Shown here: positions 18,176 through 27,135 of the stretch, one piece after another
How the letters are laid out: each line of letters begins with the position of its first letter
How positions within the stretch are numbered: the first letter of the stretch is position 1
Assembly (NCBI GenBank): GCA_963810905.1
Contig: CAWEPG010000015.1
Span: forward strand, 248,001-312,000
Direction: 5' to 3'
DNA from: CAWBAT01 sp963810905
GTDB lineage: Bacteria; Acidobacteriota; Terriglobia; Versatilivoradales; Versatilivoraceae
DNA length: 64,000 nucleotides
The notes under the pieces: model-generated
Databases searched by the model: none
What the model was told of the DNA's origin: nothing
The model's input: only the letters and a program-made list of their open reading frames with translations
Translations under genes and position numbers: made by a program

Positions 18176-20215
18176 TTACTTTACAGGTTCTCCGATCTGA
18201 ACCAGCTGTTCCTCGGCAGGCTTTTTCAGAACCATTTCCTCGTAGATTTTCCGAACTTCTGCAGCTTCTTTCATGGCCTTCCTGCGTTGTCGTTCCTCTT
18301 CAGCAGCCGTTTGAGGTCCGTCACCCTTCGATCTCACTCTCGCTGCATCGACTGCGTCAATCTTTAGGCCATGTTCATAAGTTTCAAGGCCCACTTTCTT
18401 TCCCTTTGCGAAGACTTCATGCTTGCCATTTTTCTTGTACCAATCCGCCACGGTAGCGTTCTTGTGCATATTCTCAATGATCTTTCTCCACCCGACGCCT
18501 GTATTGTAGGCACAGAAGGAAATCTCACCTTCTTGGGTCGCATAAGGGATGATGCACATTTCCGTGCGCCGGAAATCGTAATTAAACAAATCCTGGAACC
18601 ACATGCCGGCGATAAAGAGGAAGTTCCAAGGGTCATCACGGCGTTTCTTGATATCTTCAAAAGTCCGATCAGGGGTAGACTTTCCATAGTTCTTGCCCGA
18701 TATCCCCCACGTCTTGTCAAACTTCTTGAGGATGTCGAACAGGGAAAGGCTCTTGGGAGCTTCGAAAGGTTTGTAATTCTTGAGCAGCGCCAAAGCCATC
18801 ATGAAACCAGAGAATTTTTTGTTTCTAGCGGCATCCGTGACTTTCTGTGTGTCTCGAACAAGACCAGGAACATCGATAAATTGAGGAACCGCCGCCATCT
18901 CCTTAGTGTCTTTGTTAATCATGATTGCCGTCCCGACACCACAATTCGGATGACAACCGCAACTGAAGGAACCCCAGTCGGAATTGGGCCCATGAGCAAG
19001 ATCAGCAAAATCGGCAAACACCGCCATTAAAGAAATCGGGAACCAGTCACGGGTAGGCTCTGTAATACCAGCCTGCTCCTTCACGTCACTAGCCATATGG
19101 GAGAGGGTGTAGCGTTGACGCAGCCGACGTTCCGGAGTGATATCTTCATCGCGACCAGTAAAGGAAACCGGCTGGAATGCAATGAAGGCAATCTTTTTGG
19201 GATTCTCGCGAGCAAATTTCACGATAGGGCCAACCTGATCATTGTTGACACCGTTGACCAGTGTGGTGACAAGGACAATCTCGATCCCAGCCTCATGCAT
19301 ATTGTTAATGGCACGCAGCTTAACGTCGAACAGATTCCCCACCTGGCGATGGCCATTCGCATCATTTCCGATTCCATCGAATTGCAAGTAGGCATAACGC
19401 ATCCCAGCTTCAAAAGCTTGTTTGCAGAATTCCTTACTCTTGGCAAATTCAATTCCATTGGTTGCGGCTTGTACGCTGTTATATCCCAGTTCGCGAGCCA
19501 ACCGAACCGCTCTCAGAAAATAAGGGGACATGGTCGGTTCGCCGCCGGAAAACTGGACCGACATCTGACGTCGGGGCTTAATCTCCAGCGCATTGCGCAT
19601 GATTTCTTCAATTTCTTCCCAGCTCAGTTCGTGGACATAGCCAACCTGATTGGCATCCATGAAGCACGGGTCGCACATCATGTTGCACCGATTGGTTAAA
19701 TCAACCGTCAAAACAGATCCGCGGCCATATTTAACGGTACTTGTCCCGTGGTTGTGGAGACGTTCATCATTGTGGGCCCGGATGTCGCGGCCAGGGAAAT
19801 TCTGTTCAATCCAATCAAGGAACTTCACGTCCTTGGCCATTAGGTCCTCATACTTCCCATGTTTCGGACACTCCTTCACCATCCACACCTGGCCATTTTT
19901 CTCCAGAATGGTCGCCTTGATTTCTCCAACATTGTCATAGATCAGGGTCCGGTAATCTTGTTCCCCATTGATAATCTTTTCTCTGGCTTCCTTGATGCAA
20001 TCCGGACAAAGAGAATCTGTGACACGAGGCCAGCCCAGTGTCGGCTTGGACTTCTCCCATGATTTCAGCATGGGCTTGTCAGACCATTTTGGAGTAAATG
20101 AAGGGTTCGGCCTGTATTGATTGAAGAACTGAATGGAATTAAAGACGACTCCCGCCGTAGCACAGAGTGCTCCATCGAAATACTTAAAAACGCTCGTTGC
20201 TGTCGTTCTGGGCAT
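18176..20215 (-). CDS. Large radical SAM protein with rubredoxin-like N-terminus (Tes/MJ0619-like)
   Basis: 679 residues, ATG at 20215 after GAGGAG. An N-terminal metal-ribbon region has CPDC at 70-73 and CPKHG at 116-120. The radical SAM core has CNMMCDPC (Cys 177, 181, 184) and FSGGEPTMSPYF. More cysteines follow (SCGCHPNCGVG near 425, and others near 590), suggesting auxiliary clusters. A charged helical tail ends the protein. This layout matches the MJ0619 family that includes tetraether synthase (Tes), which couples lipid tails and carries several clusters plus a rubredoxin-like iron site. Bacterial relatives have been proposed to make membrane-spanning lipids. That role is inferred here from domain layout only. 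A terminator follows the gene. Confidence 0.75.
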   Translation of the reverse strand: MPRTTATSVFKYFDGALCATAGVVFNSIQFFNQYRPNPSFTPKWSDKPMLKSWEKSKPTLGWPRVTDSLCPDCIKEAREKIINGEQDYRTLIYDNVGEIKATILEKNGQVWMVKECPKHGKYEDLMAKDVKFLDWIEQNFPGRDIRAHNDERLHNHGTSTVKYGRGSVLTVDLTNRCNMMCDPCFMDANQVGYVHELSWEEIEEIMRNALEIKPRRQMSVQFSGGEPTMSPYFLRAVRLARELGYNSVQAATNGIEFAKSKEFCKQAFEAGMRYAYLQFDGIGNDANGHRQVGNLFDVKLRAINNMHEAGIEIVLVTTLVNGVNNDQVGPIVKFARENPKKIAFIAFQPVSFTGRDEDITPERRLRQRYTLSHMASDVKEQAGITEPTRDWFPISLMAVFADFADLAHGPNSDWGSFSCGCHPNCGVGTAIMINKDTKEMAAVPQFIDVPGLVRDTQKVTDAARNKKFSGFMMALALLKNYKPFEAPKSLSLFDILKKFDKTWGISGKNYGKSTPDRTFEDIKKRRDDPWNFLFIAGMWFQDLFNYDFRRTEMCIIPYATQEGEISFCAYNTGVGWRKIIENMHKNATVADWYKKNGKHEVFAKGKKVGLETYEHGLKIDAVDAARVRSKGDGPQTAAEEERQRRKAMKEAAEVRKIYEEMVLKKPAEEQLVQIGEPVK

Positions 20216-20519
20216 TTTTCAATCTCTCCTCTTCAATAAATATCGTCCGTTCGGTAGAGTACTGCTGATAACTTTCGATTGATTCCGGATCAAGAAAATA
20301 CTTATGTTATTCAAAATAAAAGATTTATATTATGATACATCCATTATTTAGCGGAGCTAAATCCTGCCCCTTTTTTCAAATTCGCCACTTTAATGGGTCT
20401 TATCGGAAAAAAGAAGGATTATTCAGCGAATTGCCCCAAATGAGAGTTGAACTGCCATAAGGGTTTACTTAAGAAAAACTGCCTTGACTGGGCACAGAAT
20501 TGAGTCCTAACATTCGGCC
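20216..20519. other. Divergent promoter region
   Basis: This lies between the radical SAM gene (minus) and the LON-domain gene (plus). It is AT-rich, particularly 20290-20345 (TTATATTATGATACATCC), and probably contains promoters in both directions. No gene, repeat or clear operator was seen. Confidence 0.5.
20484..20513 (+). promoter_or_regulatory. Possible promoter of the LON-domain gene
   Basis: TTGACT (20484-20489) is followed after 18 bases by TAACAT (20508-20513), only six bases before the ATG at 20520. No ribosome site is visible before that ATG, so the transcript would be nearly leaderless. The -10 match is weak, and a downstream start is possible. Confidence 0.25.
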
Positions 20520-21146
20520 ATGGACAAATACCTGCCACTTTTCCCCTTAAACCTGGTGCTGTTTCCTAAAATGTTACTTCCACTTCACATCTTTGAAGAG
20601 AAATATAAACAGATGATTGGGGAATGCCTGGGCCAATCTCTTCCTTTCGGAATTTTATATTCGAAAGATAATGTCATTGAGCCCATAGGGTGCAGTGCCT
20701 CAATTCACCAGGTCTTAAAGAGCTATCCTGATGGCCGTATGGATATTGTTGCCATTGGGACAAATCGTTTTCGAGTTCTCTATTTCAATTCTGAGAAGGC
20801 CTATTTGAGAGGAGTCATCGAGCCCTTCAGTGACGCTGAATCAGCACCTGAGCCGAGTAAAGAAGACCTCGATACTCTTTCGGACCTATACCAGCAGGCC
20901 TTTAAAATGATTCTTCGAGAATCAGCCGAGGAGGCGTTCACATTGCCTTCCGAAGCCTACGCTTTCCATATCGCGCAGAGACTTAACTTGGACAATGATC
21001 TCAAACAGCAACTGCTCAACTTACAATCAGAAGCGGAGAGAATTAAGCATTTAGTCCACTACCTTTCCGAGGTCGTCATCTTCCTTACAAAAGCCGACAA
21101 AGCATCGAATAAAGCAGGTGGAAACGGGAATCTGCGAAAGTCTTGA
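20520..21146 (+). CDS. LON substrate-binding domain protein
   Basis: 208 residues matching the N-terminal domain of Lon protease alone (LPLFPLNLVLFPKMLLPLHIFEEKYKQM, written here in parts: LPLFPLNLVLFPKM and LPLHIFEEKY). No ATPase or peptidase part follows. Stand-alone LON-domain proteins are common, and their role, perhaps recognising or presenting protein substrates, is poorly known. No strong ribosome site precedes the ATG. The gene stands alone, convergent with the transporter operon, with a palindromic repeat (21255-21319) in between. Confidence 0.8.
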   Translation: MDKYLPLFPLNLVLFPKMLLPLHIFEEKYKQMIGECLGQSLPFGILYSKDNVIEPIGCSASIHQVLKSYPDGRMDIVAIGTNRFRVLYFNSEKAYLRGVIEPFSDAESAPEPSKEDLDTLSDLYQQAFKMILRESAEEAFTLPSEAYAFHIAQRLNLDNDLKQQLLNLQSEAERIKHLVHYLSEVVIFLTKADKASNKAGGNGNLRKS

Positions 21147-21254
21147 TTGGTTGTCGTATCTTCTCACTTTCCTTCCTGGAATCCCCCCGCCTCATTCTCA
21201 TGGCAGGCAAGTTCAATCAGCGATCAACCCAGTTACAACACTTCAGCTGGTGCC

Positions 21255-21319
21255 GTAGTCGGCCTTACGTCAACTGGCGGATGGGCGGCTCTCTTCCAAG
21301 GCTAACGGCCCCGGCTACA
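21255..21319 (-). repeat. GGGGCCG palindromic repeat, copy A
   Basis: The ends are GTAGTCGGCC (plus, 21255) and GGCCCCGGCTACA (to 21319), inverted relative to each other, with CTGGCGGATGGGCGGC in the middle. The layout matches copy B at 22697-22761. On the minus strand the TAG within TGTAGCCGGGGCCG is the stop codon of the small zinc-ribbon gene. Confidence 0.6.
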
Positions 21320-21476
21320 ATTCGAACCCGCAAGCTCGGCACTGTTTCCGCCGCTTTGCATTGAGCGTCTTGCATTGAGCGCATCGATTGTACATCCTAC
21401 CGCTGAACCACTGAGTAATTACTGCACTTGCCCCCAGAATTCCAATCAGTAACGCAACATTAATGAGAAACTCCAT
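21315..21476 (-). CDS. Small membrane protein with C-terminal zinc ribbon
   Basis: 53 residues from the ATG at 21476, which begins two bases after the transporter stop, so translation is probably coupled. Residues 1-22 form one hydrophobic helix (MEFLINVALLIGILGASAVI). The tail CAQC...CRACGFEL is a four-Cys zinc-ribbon pattern rich in Arg/Lys. The stop lies inside the adjoining palindromic repeat, so the original C-terminus may have been altered. I do not recognise a named family. Function is unknown. Confidence 0.55.
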   Translation of the reverse strand: MEFLINVALLIGILGASAVITQWFSGRMYNRCAQCKTLNAKRRKQCRACGFEL

Positions 21477-21478
21477 GC

Positions 21479-22684
21479 TTAAACAGGCTCCGTTTGAGGG
21501 CGGAAAAAGACTGCAAATAAGAGAAAAACTCCCAGGGCTCCCAGCGCAGGAATGAGCCAAATTTGATGCCAATTGTGTCCCAGAATTTCCCCTGGCCTAG
21601 CCAGTACACCATTCCGTTGCACGATCTGCCCTGAGGCCCACGCTCCAATAAACATTCCAACTCCAAGCGTAACAAAGGCAATAAATCCTTGAGCGGCGCC
21701 TCGGATTGCCAAAGGTGCCTTCTGGTCCACAAAGATCTGGCCCGTCACAAAGAAGAAATCATAGCAAACCCCATGCAGGAGAATCCCGAGATAGAACATC
21801 CAGATCAAAGAGGTATTGTTCCCAAAAGAAAACAATAGATAGCGTGCCACCCAACACCCTATTCCAATGAGAATCATTTTCTTTACACCCAGCCGGTTGA
21901 AGAGATACGGCATGACCAGCAAAAAGAAAATCTCCGACATTTGTCCCAGATGTCATCTTGCTCGCGGGTTCAGCGACTCCACTCTCATTCAGAAATAGAT
22001 TGGTAAAGCTGTAATAGAACTGAAGTGGAATGCAAACCAGGAACGATCCCAACACAAAGACCGTAAAGGACCAATCTTTCATCAGACGCAGGGCTTCAAG
22101 CCCAAGAACCGCACCCACGGTAATTCTTGAACCGTGGTGCTTGGGTGGCGTGTGAGGGAGTAACAAGCAAAAAAATCCCAGAAAAAATGAAGAGCCCGCG
22201 GCAATTTTTAATGGCATGGCGGTGGATTCCAGTCCTAGCCTCCCCACGACGAGGCCTGCGACAATCCAACCGATAGTCCCCAAGACCCGGACCCGTGGAA
22301 ACTCTCGAGCTGGATCCTCCATGTGATGAAAGGAGAGTGAGTTTGTCAACGCCAAAGTCGGCATATAGCACAGCGTATAACCCAGCAAAACGGGATAAAA
22401 AGTGGAGAAGACTTTAAGTTGAGAACACAATACATCAACGCTCCGCCTGTCAGATGAAGGACCGCAAGGATCTTTTCAGTTGCAAAAAAGCGATCTGCCA
22501 CCATTCCGACAAAGAAGGGAGAGATCATTGCGGCCAAGGCGGTTGTACCATAGGCCATTCCGATCTGGCCGCCTTCGAATCTCAACGTTTGCCCGAGATA
22601 AGTGGCCAAAGTGACATACCATGATCCCCACACAAAATACTGGATAAACATCATGGCGGAGAGTTTCAATCGGGGAGTCGTCAT
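21479..22684 (-). CDS. MFS transporter, nucleoside:H+ symporter (NupG) type (frameshifted)
   Basis: A major-facilitator membrane protein of about 401 residues with about twelve hydrophobic helices. Family-like segments include LSAMMFIQYFVWGSWYVTLA at the N-terminus, RVRVLGTIGWIVAGL, and LGILLHGVCYDFFFVTGQI with APLAIRGAAQGF near the C-terminus. The last are characteristic of NupG/XapB-like nucleoside symporters. ATG at 22684 is chosen for AGGA just upstream. An earlier ATG at 22708 lies inside a repeat. Frames change near 22420 and 21950, one a net loss and one a net gain of a base, so the total length stays in frame. The substrate is likely nucleosides but unproven. Confidence 0.75.
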
Positions 22685-22696
22685 AACATTCCTGCT

Positions 22697-22761
22697 GTAG
22701 CCGGCCATCCGCCTCTTGGAGGAAGGCCGGCGCTAGTCCTGAGCCAACGGCCCCGACTATA
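22697..22761 (-). repeat. GGGGCCG palindromic repeat, copy B
   Basis: GTAGCCGGCC at 22697 and GGCCCCGACTATA ending at 22761 are inverted ends around CCGCCTCTTGGAGGAAGGCCGG. It fills the gap between the gltX stop (TAG at 22757-22759 lies in its edge) and the transporter start. It may act as an inter-cistronic RNA structure. Confidence 0.6.
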
Positions 22762-24185
22762 GCGTAGGCCTTTGCAATCTGGTAACTGTTCGTTCTCGGC
22801 CAAGAATGATCATGACCTCGAAGATCCCTGGAGCCACGGCCTTCCCTGTGAGAAGGACTCGGGCAGCATTGATCAAGAGTCCCGCTTTGACTTTTTGATC
22901 ATCAGCAAAACCTCTCAGGCAGTCCTCAAGACCCGGCAACTCAAAGGCACTCAGCTCATTCAACTGGGATGCCAGTTCAGGGATCAGATGAACCAATGCC
23001 GGGTCTTTCAGGAACTTTTCTTTTGCCGCGATTTCAATTTCATAATCATCGCTCAGAAAGGGTCGACCATTGTGAACAAAATCAGTGAGCAGCCGGGCTC
23101 TGGTTTTGAGCAAATCAATGAGGCAGAGAAACCAGGTTTTCCGTTCCAAATCATACGTAGCATCCCAGAGGCCCGCCCTTTCCAGCTCGGTCTTGACAAA
23201 AGGGTAAGAGCGCTTCTGCCGAATTGGCCCGAAGATACTCTCCATTCAGCCAAGCCAGTTTCTCCAAATTGAAAACAGCATTACTCTTGTTGATCCCGTC
23301 CAGCGTGAATCGCTCAATCAGTTCGGAAGGACTCATCTGCTCTTGTTCTGTGCCCGGTGACCATCCTAGAAGCGCCAGGAAGTTTCGAAAAGCTTCGGGA
23401 AAATAACCTTGCTCCTGATAAGTCGTCACTGAAGTAGCCCCATGACGCTTGCTGAGCCGGCTCTTATCCGGTCCAAGAATTAATGGGACGTGGGCAAAAA
23501 GCGGAAGAGGTTTTTCCAGAGCCTGGTAGAGCAGAACTTGTTTAGGGGTATTGGAAATGTGATCGGCTCCCCGGATGACATGAGAGATCCGCATATCAAT
23601 ATCGTCGACGACCACGCACAAATGGTAGGTCGGCATCCCGTCGGAACGAAGCAACACGAAATCTTCAATACTCCCGATAGGGTGCTCGATGCGGCCAAAT
23701 ACTTGGTCCAGAAAATCAATCTTTTCTACGGAGGGTACTTTGAAGCGCACGATGCTGGAAATACCCGCAATTTCTTTGGCTTGAATTTCCTGTTCAGAGA
23801 GCTCCCGGCAGGTTCCCTCATATTTCCAGGCCTGTTTAGCCTTGGTGGCCGCTTCCCGCCTGGCCGCGAGAGATTCTACAGAGCAAAAACACCGATACGC
23901 TTTCTTCTTCTCCAACAGCAATTGGGCAGCCGACCGGTATTGGTCGAGACGTTGCGATTGAAAGTATGGCCCTTCATCCCAGTTGAGCCCGAGCCAGTTT
24001 AGCCCCTCGAGAATTCCATCCACCATTTCCGAGGAAGATCGTTCCACGTCCGTATCCTCGATACGTAAGATGAATCTCCCGTGCTCATGTTTTGCAAAGA
24101 GCCAGTTAAATAGCGCTGTCCTGGCCCCCCCCACGTGGAGAAACCCCGTGGGGGAAGGCGCAAAGCGAACCCGAACGTCAGACAA
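22757..24185 (-). CDS. gltX: Glutamyl-tRNA synthetase (frameshifted)
   Basis: Charges tRNA-Glu with glutamate. It has the class I signature region PSPTGFLHVGGART, the SKR motif RLSKRHG, and the anticodon-binding C-terminal half. A TTG start at 24185 is supported by a perfect AGGAGG seven bases upstream. One inserted base near 23215 breaks the frame between EYLRANSAEALLPF and VKTELERAGLW. Repaired length is about 475 residues, normal for bacteria. An essential enzyme should not be a pseudogene, so this is probably a sequence error. Transcription likely continues into the transporter and zinc-ribbon genes. Confidence 0.93.
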
Positions 24186-24525
24186 CGGGAAACCTCCTTA
24201 AGAACAGATTAAAGTGGGGAAACGACAGGCAATGGAAAGCTCAGCCACAAAACAACGTAAATCGATTGAATGGAAAAGGAGTCAGAAGCAGAATGGGTGG
24301 GAAGTTTGCCGATATTTACACTCTTCTTGAGTCAGGCGCCTCGCCTTTTAAATGAGAGTTTCTTCCCGTTCCTGATGCGTTCCAATTCCCTCCTTTGAAG
24401 ACGTGAAACAATTGTAGCGGCGCTCTATGCGAGCCGACGATTCCATTGAAATAAAAATGAAACGGTGGTCGCAGACCGCCGCAACAAACGATTTTTCCAC
24501 AGCTCCCCTGTCCGGGCGAATCACT
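24186..24525. other. Gap between tpx and gltX
   Basis: No gene is recognisable on either strand. It contains the gltX ribosome site (AGGAGG at 24193-24198, minus) and a short GGTC-GCA-GACC inverted repeat near 24470. Otherwise I see nothing. Confidence 0.5.
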
Positions 24526-25056
24526 TCAAGCTCTGGCCGAGAGTGCTCCTCTGGTTGCACCCAGAGCGGCGTCATAATTGGGGTGGGAAGAGATCTCTTT
24601 GACATATTCGACGTAGCGAATCGTGTCGTTTGCATCAATGACAAAGATGGCCCGGCTGAGGAGTCGCAGTTCTTTAATGAGCGTTCCATATGCTAGACCA
24701 AACGATGCGTCGCGGTGATCAGACAGTGTCTGCAAGCGATCAACACCAGCTGCCCCACACCAGCGCTTCTGGGCAAATGGGAGATCCATGCTAAGGGTTA
24801 AGATGACAACATTGTTTCCAAGACTCGATGCCTCCTGATTAAAACGACGCGTCTGCATGTCACAAACAGGGGTATCCAGCGAGGGAACCACGCTGAGCAA
24901 ACGAACCTTGCCAGTTGAATCGTTGAGAGTAACGGGCTTCAAATCATTTGAAAGTACCGAGAACCCCGGCGCCTTGTCAGACACCTTCAATTCCGAGCCC
25001 ACCGCGGTCAAGGGATTTCCCAAAAAAGTCACTGCTCCAGGTCTTTCTTGCGACAT
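24526..25056 (-). CDS. tpx: Thiol peroxidase (Tpx-type peroxiredoxin)
   Basis: 176 residues. It reduces hydrogen and organic peroxides using thioredoxin. The peroxidatic Cys is at 65 (SLDTPVCDMQT), the resolving Cys at 100 (KRWCGAAG), and family stretches such as VTFLGNPLTAVG and LSMDLPFAQKRWC are present. The last ten residues (ATRGALSARA) differ from usual Tpx ends and may reflect a late base error. It appears to be a single gene between acs and gltX. Confidence 0.93.
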   Translation of the reverse strand: MSQERPGAVTFLGNPLTAVGSELKVSDKAPGFSVLSNDLKPVTLNDSTGKVRLLSVVPSLDTPVCDMQTRRFNQEASSLGNNVVILTLSMDLPFAQKRWCGAAGVDRLQTLSDHRDASFGLAYGTLIKELRLLSRAIFVIDANDTIRYVEYVKEISSHPNYDAALGATRGALSARA

Positions 25057-25127
25057 AGGTATGTCCTCCGTGAAAAAAATTGAATTTGAAGTTGGTCGCT
25101 ATCTTCTTGCTTCCCTGCGGGAAATGG

Positions 25128-25162
25128 GTCTCTCTCGGGACCGACGGCCCCGGCTCAAACTA
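25128..25162 (-). repeat. GGGGCCG repeat, partial copy C
   Basis: On the minus strand TAGTTTGAGCCGGGGCCGTC begins with the acs stop codon and continues into a GGTC...GACC hairpin. The GCCGGGGCCGT core matches copies A and B, but the far end (GTAGYCGGCC) was not found. Confidence 0.45.
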
Positions 25163-27115
25163 CCCTTCTTCATATTGCGCCTTCAGTTTGGCTACCACCG
25201 AGGCATCCGCCAAGGTCGTCGTATCACCGAGTGCTCTGCCTTCGGCGATATCTCGCAACAACCGTCGCATGATTTTGCCACTCCTTGTCTTGGGGAGCTC
25301 CGATGTAAAGAAGATATTCTCCGGTCGGGCGATCGGGCCAATTTTCTCGACGACGTGACGCTTCAGCTCCTTGATTCTTTCGGCAGTTCCAGGAACCCCT
25401 TCTTTTAGAGTCACAAAGGCTGCGATAGCCTCCCCCTTGATCTCGTCTCGTCTCCCGATGACAGCAGCCTCCGCCACTTCGTGGTGATCCACTAACGCAC
25501 TTTCCACTTCCATGGTACTGATGCGATGGCCGGCAACATTCATCACGTCATCAACGCGCCCCAACAGCCAATAGTACCCGTGAGCATCACGCTTGCAGCC
25601 GTCTCCAGCGAAATACAGTCGGTTGTCAAATCGTTTCCAATAGGTTTCAACGTACCGAGCGGAATCACCATAGATGGTACGCGCCATAGCCGGCCAGGGA
25701 TGCTTCAAAACCAGATATCCTCCACCTCCCAACGGCACGGATTCACCCGTTTCGTCCACGACGTCTGCCTGGACTCCAGGGAGCGGAAAGGTTGCCGAGC
25801 CCGGCTTCGTTGTTGTCATCCCGGGCAACGGAGAAATCATGATCATTCCCGTTTCTGTTTGCCACCAGGTATCCACGATCGGACACCGGCCTTTTCCGAT
25901 AACTTCGTGATACCACATCCAGGCTTCTGGGTTAATGGGCTCTCCAACCGAGCCCAGCAATCTTAGAGTCGAAAGATCGCGCGCATTCGGATATTTCTCC
26001 CCCCATTTCATAAAAGCTCGGATAGCCGTTGGTGCGGTATACAAGATCGACACCGCGTATTTCTCGATCATAGCCCACCAGCGATCCTTATCCGGCCAAT
26101 CCGGAGATCCTTCGTAGATGAGACAGGTGGTTCCGTTGGCAAGTGGTCCATACACAATATAACTATGACCGGTGACCCAGCCAATGTCGGCCGTGCACCA
26201 ATAGACATCTTCTTCTTTGATATCGAAGACCCAACGGTGGGTGGCGGAGGTCCCGACCAGGTAACCCGCAGTGGTGTGAAGAATTCCTTTCGGTTTAGCT
26301 GTCGTCCCGGAGGTATAGAGGATGAAAAGGGGATCTTCCGCATCCATTGCTTCAGGTTCACAATAGTTCGCCGAATCTGCCATCAGCCGATGCCACCAAT
26401 GATCCCGACCTTCCTGAACATGGATCGCGGCAGCATCTCCAATTCGCTTCAAGAGGACAACGTTTTCAACGCAGGGGCATTCGGCAATGGCAGCATCCAC
26501 ATTACGTTTCAGGGGAACAATTTGTCCACGGCGATAACTCCCGTCTGCCGTAATAACGAGTTTCGATTGGGCATCATTGATCCGATCGCGCAAAGATTCG
26601 GCGCTGAACCCGCCAAAGACTACGCTGTGTGGCGCCCCAATCCGGGCGCAAGCAAGCAACGCAATGGGAAGTTCCGGGACCATGGGCATGTAGATCGTAA
26701 CCCGATCCCCTTTTTGAATGCCGAGCTTCTTCAAGACATTCGCAAACTTGTTCACTTCCCGGTATAGATCCCCGTAAGTCAAGACCCGTTCTTCACCGGT
26801 TTCGCCTTCCCAGATAATGGCTGCTTTATTCCGACGCCACGTCTTGGCATGCCGGTCCACACAGTTATAAGAGACATTGAGTTTTCCACCTACAAACCAT
26901 TTGGCAAAGGGCGCATTCCATTCCAAAACAGTTTCCCAAGGCTGAATCCAGTGCAAATCCTGGGCGGCTTCTGCCCAAAAAGCCTGGAAATCCTGATTCG
27001 CTTTGGCATAAATAGATGGATCGATGAATTGTGCGGACTGTTTAAATCTTTCCGGAGCCGGAAAAATTCTCTCTTCGTCCAGCAATGCTTCAATCGGTTG
27101 ATTCGGTGAAGTCAT
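25160..27115 (-). CDS. acs: Acetyl-CoA synthetase
   Basis: 651 residues from the ATG at 27115. Activates acetate to acetyl-CoA via acetyl-AMP. Motifs are YTSGTTAKPKGILHT (P-loop-like), WWQTETG, YFAGDGCKRD, and the C-terminal PKTRSGKIMRR with the catalytic Lys that is acetylated in the family. It follows xylA on the same strand. A TTG at 27139 would overlap the xylA stop and is an alternative start. Neither start has a good ribosome site, so translational coupling is likely. The gene ends at a palindromic repeat. Confidence 0.95.
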   Translation of the reverse strand: MTSPNQPIEALLDEERIFPAPERFKQSAQFIDPSIYAKANQDFQAFWAEAAQDLHWIQPWETVLEWNAPFAKWFVGGKLNVSYNCVDRHAKTWRRNKAAIIWEGETGEERVLTYGDLYREVNKFANVLKKLGIQKGDRVTIYMPMVPELPIALLACARIGAPHSVVFGGFSAESLRDRINDAQSKLVITADGSYRRGQIVPLKRNVDAAIAECPCVENVVLLKRIGDAAAIHVQEGRDHWWHRLMADSANYCEPEAMDAEDPLFILYTSGTTAKPKGILHTTAGYLVGTSATHRWVFDIKEEDVYWCTADIGWVTGHSYIVYGPLANGTTCLIYEGSPDWPDKDRWWAMIEKYAVSILYTAPTAIRAFMKWGEKYPNARDLSTLRLLGSVGEPINPEAWMWYHEVIGKGRCPIVDTWWQTETGMIMISPLPGMTTTKPGSATFPLPGVQADVVDETGESVPLGGGGYLVLKHPWPAMARTIYGDSARYVETYWKRFDNRLYFAGDGCKRDAHGYYWLLGRVDDVMNVAGHRISTMEVESALVDHHEVAEAAVIGRRDEIKGEAIAAFVTLKEGVPGTAERIKELKRHVVEKIGPIARPENIFFTSELPKTRSGKIMRRLLRDIAEGRALGDTTTLADASVVAKLKAQYEEG

Positions 27116-27135
27116 AAGAAAGAGTCTCAGAGGAA

